The notes beneath the pieces are model-generated. The model saw only the letters and a program-made list of their open reading frames with translations, was not told the DNA's origin and did not search any database. Shown piece by piece: positions 57,719 to 64,000 of a DNA stretch of 64,000 nt; the stretch's first letter is position 1, and every line of letters begins with the position of its first letter. Location of the stretch: the NCBI GenBank assembly GCA_025464095.1, contig JAODMF010000021.1, positions 1-64,000 on the forward strand. The letters are read 5' to 3'. A program made the translations under genes and the position numbers. This DNA is from Glaciihabitans sp. GTDB taxonomy: Bacteria > Actinomycetota > Actinomycetes > Actinomycetales > Microbacteriaceae.

Positions 57719-58151
57719 ACGGGTCGTTGACGTACTCACCGAAGTTCGGGATGAGCCGGTAACCGCTCCGCTCGTAGAGGGTGATCGCCGCAAGTTGCTT
57801 CGGCCCGGTCTCCAGTTGCAGCAGGCGGATGCCGCGCGCCGTGGCGCGGTCTTCGACCGATCGCAGCAGGATGCTACCGGCACCGAGGCCACGAGCGGCC
57901 GCAGTCACGAACATCCTTTTCAGTTCGGCGGTGCCATCTGCACGTTCCACGAGCGCGGCGGTTCCGATGGCCACGCCGTCGCGGCGGGCCACGAACACCT
58001 CGACGTCGTTCGCTTCCAGCTCGGCCACATCGAGCAGGTGGCAGCTCTCCGGCGGGTACAGCGCGAGAGTGAACTCGTCGGACTGCTGCAGCAGGTCGAG
58101 CACGTCGGGCTGGCGGGGCGCCTCGATTGCCGCGGCGACTGTCGCGGTCAT
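57687..58151 (-). CDS. GNAT family N-acetyltransferase
   Basis: VFVARRDGVAIGTAALVERADGTAELKRMFVTAAARGLGAGSILLRSVEDRATARGIRLLQLETG. Confidence 0.88.
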   Translation of the reverse strand: MTATVAAAIEAPRQPDVLDLLQQSDEFTLALYPPESCHLLDVAELEANDVEVFVARRDGVAIGTAALVERADGTAELKRMFVTAAARGLGAGSILLRSVEDRATARGIRLLQLETGPKQLAAITLYERSGYRLIPNFGEYVNDPFSVCYEKTLA

Positions 58152-58434
58152 GCGTGGATCCGTAAGCGGCACTGGGAGACAGACAGGAAAGGCATAATTC
58201 TGCGTATCCTATGCGGTTCCGGTCCGATGGAGTAATGTAGGCAGGTCGGCTCAAGACAGCGCGGATTAATCGCGTATGGGTTTGTAAGTCTTGCGGGCCG
58301 GATTACCAGTCAATTGTCTGGTGAAGATCACACGAATGTATGTGACGGCCTCGGTCAAAGACTGCCCGGGTTCAGTAGTGCGTTAGTTTCCTGTGCGCGC
58401 TTTTCCATGCACTGAATACAACCCGGAAAGATCC

Positions 58435-60714
58435 ATGCCCAATTTCAAGAAGCCAGCGCCCAAGCGCGCCGGCGCACCCTCCTCAACCGCCAAGTCGGGC
58501 AGCAAGCCAGCGGGTTCCCGCGGCTACCGCGCCGACGACGGCGCGGCACCCAAGCAGCGCTGGAACGCGGATGACCGCGCCCGCCGTGGCGCGCCTGCCG
58601 CGACATCCGACCGCAAGCCGTTCCGCGGCCGCGATGCCGATGGCGGGCGTCCCGCATCCACCGAGCGTCGCCCCAACTGGGAGCCGCGCGAGAAGCAGGG
58701 CTACCAGCCACGCGGGGAGCGCACCGAGCGTCCCGCGTACGGTGACCGTGCCAACCGTACCGAGCGTCCCGCGTCCGGTGACCGTGCCAACCGCACGGAG
58801 CGCCCGTCGTACAACAACGACCGTCCGGCTCGTCCCGCCTATGGTGACCGCACCGAGCGTCCGTCGTATGGCGACCGCCCGAACCGCACCGAGCGCCCCG
58901 CCTATGGTGACCGTGCCAACCGCACCGAGCGCCCGTCGTACAACAACGATCGTCCGGCCCGTCCGGCCTATGGTGACCGCACGGAGCGTCCCGCCTACGG
59001 TGACCGTGCGAACCGCACCGAGCGCCCGTCGTACAACAATGACCGTCCGGCTCGTCCGGCCTACGGTGACCGCACGGAGCGCCCCGCGTATGGTGACCGC
59101 CCGAACCGCACCGAGCGTCCCGCGTACGGTGACCGCCCGAACCGCACCGAGCGCCCGTCGTACAACAACGACCGCCCGGCGCGACCGTCCTACGGTGACC
59201 GCACGGAGCGTCCGTCGTACGGTGACCGTCCGGCCCGAACCGAGCGTCCCGCGTATGGTGACCGTCCGGCCCGAACCGAGCGTCCCGCATCCGGCGACCG
59301 CCCCTCTTACAGTGACCGCCCGGCTCGCACCGAGCGTCCCTCGTACGACCGTGCCGAGCGCAGCGACCGTCCGGCACGCCGTGACTTCAGCTCCGATCGC
59401 GCACCGCGCCGCGACTTCACCGCGGATCGCCCTGCTCGCCGGGAGAGCGACTTCTACCCGTCCGGTGACGGCAAGACCAAGTTCACGCCTGCCGACGATG
59501 TCGTGCTCGAGCGTCTCGAAGCGGAAGCGATCACCGCGGGCGAGGTCGAGGGCGTAACGTTCGCCGACCTGGGCCTCGGTGGCAACATCGTTCGCCAGCT
59601 TGCTGAGCTCGGTGCGGCATCCCCGTTCCCGATCCAGGCCGCGACGATTCCGGATGTGCTGGCTGGCCGCGACGTTCTTGGCCGCGGCAAGACCGGCTCC
59701 GGAAAGACGATCGCCTTCGGCGCGCCCCTCGTCGAGCGCCTGATGGAGAACAACGGCGGCAAGGACCGCCAGATGGGCCGCAAGCCGCGCGCGCTCATCC
59801 TTGCTCCGACGCGTGAGCTCGCCCTGCAGATCGACCGCACGGTGCAGCCGATTGCCCGCAGCGTTGGACTCTTCACCACCCAGATCTACGGCGGAGTTCC
59901 GCAGTACAAGCAGGTCACCGCCCTGCAGCGGGGCGTCGACATCATCATCGGGACGCCCGGCCGCATCGAGGACCTGATCGAGCAGGGCAAGCTCGACCTC
60001 TCCAACATCGTGATCACGGTGCTCGACGAGGCTGACCACATGTGCGACCTTGGCTTCCTCGAGCCGGTGCAGCGCATCCTGAACGAGACGAAGAAGGATG
60101 GCCAGCGCCTGCTCTTCTCCGCCACGCTCGACAAGGGTGTTGCGACGCTCGTCAAGCAGTTCCTGACGAACCCGTCGGTGCACGAGGTGGCCGGCGAAGA
60201 CCAGGCGTCGTCGACGATTGACCACCGCGTTCTGCTCATCGAGCAGCGCGACAAGCGCCAGATCATCGAGGAGCTGTCGCGCGGCGAGGGCAAGACGCTC
60301 GTCTTCACCCGCACGCGCGCGTTCGCCGAAGAGTTGTCGGACCAGCTGGAGGATGCCGGGATCCCGGCAACCAGCCTCCACGGCGACCTCAACCAGTCGC
60401 GTCGTACGCGTAACCTGCAGTTGCTCACGAGCGGCCGGGTGAACGTGCTGGTCGCGACGGATGTTGCGGCTCGCGGCATCCACGTCGATGACATCACCCT
60501 GGTCATCCAGGCGGATGCGCCGGAGGAGTACAAGACCTACCTGCACCGTTCGGGCCGTACCGGCCGCGCGGGCAAGCAGGGCACGGTCGTCACGCTCATC
60601 CCGAAGGCGCGTCGTCGTCGCATGGACGAGCTGCTCGGCCGCGCGGAGATCAAGGCATCGGTGGACTTCGCCGCCCCGGGCGACACGATCCTCGCGGACC
60701 TGGCCGCACTGTAA
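58435..60714 (+). CDS. DEAD/DEAH-box RNA helicase with N-terminal Arg/Tyr/Pro-rich repeat domain
   Basis: GRGKTGSGKT, PTRELALQI, GTPGR, VLDEADHM, SAT, HRSGRTGRAG; N-terminal RTERPxYxDR repeats. Confidence 0.93.
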   Translation: MPNFKKPAPKRAGAPSSTAKSGSKPAGSRGYRADDGAAPKQRWNADDRARRGAPAATSDRKPFRGRDADGGRPASTERRPNWEPREKQGYQPRGERTERPAYGDRANRTERPASGDRANRTERPSYNNDRPARPAYGDRTERPSYGDRPNRTERPAYGDRANRTERPSYNNDRPARPAYGDRTERPAYGDRANRTERPSYNNDRPARPAYGDRTERPAYGDRPNRTERPAYGDRPNRTERPSYNNDRPARPSYGDRTERPSYGDRPARTERPAYGDRPARTERPASGDRPSYSDRPARTERPSYDRAERSDRPARRDFSSDRAPRRDFTADRPARRESDFYPSGDGKTKFTPADDVVLERLEAEAITAGEVEGVTFADLGLGGNIVRQLAELGAASPFPIQAATIPDVLAGRDVLGRGKTGSGKTIAFGAPLVERLMENNGGKDRQMGRKPRALILAPTRELALQIDRTVQPIARSVGLFTTQIYGGVPQYKQVTALQRGVDIIIGTPGRIEDLIEQGKLDLSNIVITVLDEADHMCDLGFLEPVQRILNETKKDGQRLLFSATLDKGVATLVKQFLTNPSVHEVAGEDQASSTIDHRVLLIEQRDKRQIIEELSRGEGKTLVFTRTRAFAEELSDQLEDAGIPATSLHGDLNQSRRTRNLQLLTSGRVNVLVATDVAARGIHVDDITLVIQADAPEEYKTYLHRSGRTGRAGKQGTVVTLIPKARRRRMDELLGRAEIKASVDFAAPGDTILADLAAL
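58720..59370 (+). repeat. In-frame tandem repeat coding RTERPSYNNDRPARPAYGDRTERPAYGDRAN-type units
   Basis: Repeated caccgagcgcccgtcgtacaacaacgaccgtccggctcgtccggcctatggtgaccgc blocks. Confidence 0.9.
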
Positions 60715-60725
60715 CCCTGCCCCAT

Positions 60726-60793
60726 TCACACGAATTGCCCACTTCGGCCGCTATTCCGCCTCGGATAGCGACAAAAGTGGGCAATTCGTGTGA
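60726..60793. terminator. Long hairpin between convergent genes, family B copy 2
   Basis: tcacacgaattgcccactt...aagtgggcaattcgtgtga with inner stem cgctat/atagcg. Confidence 0.75.
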
Positions 60794-60806
60794 GGGGGAT
60801 GAGTTT

Positions 60807-61682
60807 TTAGGCGAGGGCTAGCAGAGCGGCGGCGCCGAGAGCCACCGCCAGCCCCAGCCACTGCACGATCGCGATGCGCTCACGCAGCACGATGGCGGCG
60901 AGGATGATTGTGCCCGCCGGAGACAGCGCGCTCAGTACGGAGACCACCGAGAGCTGGCCCGAGCGCAGGGCGAGCAGGAACAGCGTCGCGGCCACGGCAT
61001 CCGTCGCCCCGCACAGGATGGCGAACTGCAGGGGTCGACCGACCACGCCGTGCGCACCCGGCTCCCGCGTCTGCGAGCGCAGTGCCCGCCTCGCCCGCTG
61101 CAGCAGCAGGATCAACCCGACGATCACCCCCGTGACGGCGAAGGTCACGACGAGCGGCGCCGGTCCGCTCTGCACGGGCGTGAGGTCCATGAAGATGAGA
61201 TAGCCGCCGACGCCGATGCCAGCGCCCACCGCGAGGAGCACGCCGCGTCCCGAGGGGCGCACCACGCGGGCGCCCGGCACGAAGCAGATCAGCAGCACCG
61301 CGACGAGCCCCATCACGAGCCCGGCATACCCGAATCCGCTCAACCGCTCGCCCCGAGCGAAGCCGACCGCGATGGGGAACACCGCAGACACCAGCGCCAT
61401 GATGGGTGCGAGGATGCTCATCGGCCCGATCGCGAGGCACGCGTACAGCAGCACGAGTGCGAGCGTTCCGGCGGCGCCGGCCAGCGCGCCCCAGAACAGC
61501 GCGAGTGGCGACCACTGCGTCGGCACGAAGAGCGCAAAGATGCCGACGAGAACAACCCCGACGCAGGAGTTCACGGCGGTGACCCACAGCGCGCTCATCC
61601 TCCGCGCCGCGAGGCCCCCGAAGAAGTCGCTCGCGCCGTAGATGAGGGTGCCGGAGAGTGCGAGCAGGGCACTCAGCAGCAT
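60807..61682 (-). CDS. DMT/EamA family transporter
   Basis: LLSALLALSGTLIYGASDFFGGLAARRMSALWVTAVNS...LSALSPAGTIILAAIVLRERIAIVQWLGLAVALG. Confidence 0.85.
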   Translation of the reverse strand: MLLSALLALSGTLIYGASDFFGGLAARRMSALWVTAVNSCVGVVLVGIFALFVPTQWSPLALFWGALAGAAGTLALVLLYACLAIGPMSILAPIMALVSAVFPIAVGFARGERLSGFGYAGLVMGLVAVLLICFVPGARVVRPSGRGVLLAVGAGIGVGGYLIFMDLTPVQSGPAPLVVTFAVTGVIVGLILLLQRARRALRSQTREPGAHGVVGRPLQFAILCGATDAVAATLFLLALRSGQLSVVSVLSALSPAGTIILAAIVLRERIAIVQWLGLAVALGAAALLALA

Positions 61683-61771
61683 GGCGACATCATCGCCCTA
61701 GCTTGGCAGGTGCGACCGCGGCACTACGACTGCGCCTTCGCGGGCGCACAAGCGGGCAGCCCGCGCGAGCG

Positions 61772-62200
61772 TCAGCGGGCGAGCGCCTCCTCGAGCGCGG
61801 GGAGAGCCGCGGCGATGGCTGCCACCTGCGACTCGTCCAGGGACGAGAGCAACTCGGCCACGAGCGCGGCGCGGGCCGCCCGCGCACGCACCACGGCATC
61901 CATGCCCTTGGAGGTGACCTGGATGAGCGCGGCGCGCCCGTCCGCGGGGTCGACCGTGCGCGTTACCAGCAGCCGCGCCTCGAGTTCGGCGACGACGCGG
62001 GTCATGCTGGGCGCGGAAACGAGCTCGTGGTGAGCGAGATCGGCGGCACGGATCGGGCCGATCTTGCTCACGGTCGCGAGCGCGGAGAGCATGCCGTGGC
62101 TGAGCCCGCCGCCGGCCGACCGGATGCGCCGGTTGATGCTCCCCGCAATAACGGCCAGGCGCGCGGCGACATCGTTCCGTGCCGGGGTCGCGGCGGTCAT
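61772..62200 (-). CDS. MarR family transcriptional regulator
   Basis: [65 protein letters not shown]. Confidence 0.9.
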   Translation of the reverse strand: MTAATPARNDVAARLAVIAGSINRRIRSAGGGLSHGMLSALATVSKIGPIRAADLAHHELVSAPSMTRVVAELEARLLVTRTVDPADGRAALIQVTSKGMDAVVRARAARAALVAELLSSLDESQVAAIAAALPALEEALAR

Positions 62201-63927
62201 CGGGTGGCCGTGAGCTCGGACTCGGGCGCGGCGTGCGCCGGCTCATCCGGGTGGACGAACTTCTTGCCCCGGGCGAGTGACGCTGCAGCGCCGATGAACG
62301 ACATGACCGCCGCCGCAAGGAAAACGACCACCAGCCCGTCGTGGAAGGGACCCGAGATCAGCTGCGGGAAGAACTCCTTGCCGGTCAGCGCTGCAGCGTT
62401 CGCGGACGACAGGTGATCGAGCGCCCCCGTCGGCTTGAGCAGCGCCTCTATTGGGTTGTAGCCGAGGAAGGCGGCGAACAGGCTCCCGACCGGCGGCGTG
62501 TTCGCGACGCCGCTGGCGACGGCATCCGTCACCCCGTGCGCGGTGAGGCCGCTGCGCAGGGCCGCGGGCAGGTTTGCGGAGAGTCCGGCGACCATGAGCG
62601 AGAAGAAGATGCCGATCGAGAGCGAGCTGCCGGCGTTGAGCATGGTGCCAGCCATGCCGGATGCCGAGCCCCGCTGGTTCGCCGGAACACTGTTCATGAT
62701 CGCGGTGCGGTTCGGGGCGCTGAACAGGCCCGACCCGATCCCGTTCAGGCCGGTCAGCACCGCGAACTCCCAGTACTGGAAGTCCACCGGCAGGAACAGC
62801 AGCGCGATGAACGTGACACCGACGAGCACGAGGCCGGCCGTCGAGAACGCACGGGCACCGAAGCGGTCGGAGAGGGCGCCGGATATCGGCCCAGCCACGA
62901 GGAATCCGATCGTCAGCGGCAGCAGGTAGATGCCGGCCCAGAGCGGCGTGCTCTCGTAGCTGTACCCGTGCAGCGGCAGCCAGATTCCCTGCAGCCAGAT
63001 GATGAGCATGAACTGGAGGCCTCCCCGACCGATGGCCGCGAGCAGCCCGGAGAAGTTGCCGGTGGCGAACGCCCGGATGCGGAACAGCGAGACCGCGAAC
63101 ATGGGCTGCTCGGTGCGCATCTCGATGATCACGAACACGACCAGCAGCAGGATGCCGCCGATAATCCCGCCCAGAACCCACGGGTTGCCCCATCCGGTCG
63201 CACTTCCCCCGTAGGGCTGGATGCCGTAGGTGATGCCCGCGAGCAGGGCCGTCAGCCCGACGCCGAAGGTGATGTTGCCCGGCCAGTCCATTTTCGCCCG
63301 CGTGCGCTTGCCGTTGTCGTGCAGCGACGCGTAGCCCCAGACGGTGCCGATGACACCGATCGGGACGCTCACGATGAACACCGCGCGCCAGTCGATCCCG
63401 GCGAGCACTCCGCCGACGATCAGGCCGATGAAGCTGCCCGCGATGGCGGCGACCTGGTTGATGCCCAGCGCCATTCCCCGCTTGTTGGTGGGAAACGCAT
63501 CCGTCAGGATCGCAGTCGAAGTGGCCATCAGGGCCGCGCCGCCGACCCCCTGCACGAGGCGCCATGCAATGATCCACATCGCGCCGCCACCGCCATCGAA
63601 GGGGACGAAGACCAGCGCGATCGCCGCGATCGTGAAGATGGCGAAGCCGAGGTTGTAGACACGCACCCTGCCGAACATGTCGCCGAGCCGGCCGAAGCTC
63701 ACCACCAGAACCGCCGTGACGAGCGTGTATCCCATGATGATCCACAGCAGGTAGCTCACGTTGCCGGGCTGCAGCGGGTTGAGGTGGATGCCCGTGAAGA
63801 TGGCGGGGAGGGAGATCAGCACGATCGAGGAGTTGATCGTAGCGATCAGCATTCCGAGGGTGGTGTTGCTCAGGGCCACCCACTTGTAGTGCGGGCTGTC
63901 ACTGTGGAAAACGGCGGAGCGAGGCAT
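62197..63927 (-). CDS. MFS transporter, DHA2/EmrB-QacA-like
   Basis: [30 protein letters not shown]...[40 protein letters not shown]. Confidence 0.9.
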   Translation of the reverse strand: MPRSAVFHSDSPHYKWVALSNTTLGMLIATINSSIVLISLPAIFTGIHLNPLQPGNVSYLLWIIMGYTLVTAVLVVSFGRLGDMFGRVRVYNLGFAIFTIAAIALVFVPFDGGGGAMWIIAWRLVQGVGGAALMATSTAILTDAFPTNKRGMALGINQVAAIAGSFIGLIVGGVLAGIDWRAVFIVSVPIGVIGTVWGYASLHDNGKRTRAKMDWPGNITFGVGLTALLAGITYGIQPYGGSATGWGNPWVLGGIIGGILLLVVFVIIEMRTEQPMFAVSLFRIRAFATGNFSGLLAAIGRGGLQFMLIIWLQGIWLPLHGYSYESTPLWAGIYLLPLTIGFLVAGPISGALSDRFGARAFSTAGLVLVGVTFIALLFLPVDFQYWEFAVLTGLNGIGSGLFSAPNRTAIMNSVPANQRGSASGMAGTMLNAGSSLSIGIFFSLMVAGLSANLPAALRSGLTAHGVTDAVASGVANTPPVGSLFAAFLGYNPIEALLKPTGALDHLSSANAAALTGKEFFPQLISGPFHDGLVVVFLAAAVMSFIGAAASLARGKKFVHPDEPAHAAPESELTATR

Positions 63928-63945
63928 GGAAGCCTTTCTAGCTAA

Positions 63946-63963
63946 TTAGTTGTATACAACTAA
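63946..63963. promoter_or_regulatory. Candidate MarR operator TTAGTTGTATACAACTAA
   Basis: Perfect 18 bp palindrome 18 bp upstream of the MFS start. Confidence 0.75.
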
Positions 63964-64000
63964 CTATATCGCGAACGTCACGGTGATGTGAATAGGCTCT

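Noticed and set aside
58483-60729. 748 aa minus-strand ORF antisense to the DEAD-box helicase
   Set aside because: Codon-structure artefact of a high-GC gene; low-complexity translation, while the plus frame has all helicase motifs.

Overview
This 64 kb window is high-GC actinobacterial chromosome. Gene content and order suggest Microbacteriaceae, but that is inferred and no search was run. Most of it is housekeeping or conserved accessory sequence: purine biosynthesis (purA, purL, purQ, purS, purC, purD, purF, purM), pyrE, xthA, a sugar ABC transporter operon with a LacI regulator and a glycogen-debranching-like enzyme, a tandem crcB pair, an APC permease, PadR/DUF4097, MerR/TipA-like, MocR/YczE, an RND permease, a DEAD-box helicase and a MarR/MFS pair. 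By eye I found no rRNA, tRNA, CRISPR array, prophage, IS element or restriction/defence island, so I cannot point to a clear new multi-gene system. The less ordinary material is mostly non-coding: (1) two inverted copies of a ~80 bp palindromic element at 876-1177; (2) three 81 bp direct repeats in a GGCA-rich tract at 15940-16555; (3) a ~530 bp array of GGCGGGRGAAACG-like units that switches orientation at a perfect 28 bp palindrome (28556-29095), with more units at 30450-30545, flanking an MscS gene that separates purL from purQ/purS; (4) two near-identical ~70 bp hairpins between convergent genes (40381, 60726) whose 10-nt loops are inverted relative to each other; (5) three tandem 24 bp units between an orphan DNA methyltransferase and an RNA methyltransferase; (6) four convergent gene pairs that share a CTAG overlapping their stop codons. 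Protein-level oddities are a degenerate ABC ATPase-like protein beside YhgE/Pip, a metzincin-like motif with Ser in place of Gly, and a DEAD-box helicase with a ~200 aa RTERPxYxDR repeat domain. Several regulator genes have clear palindromic candidate operators.
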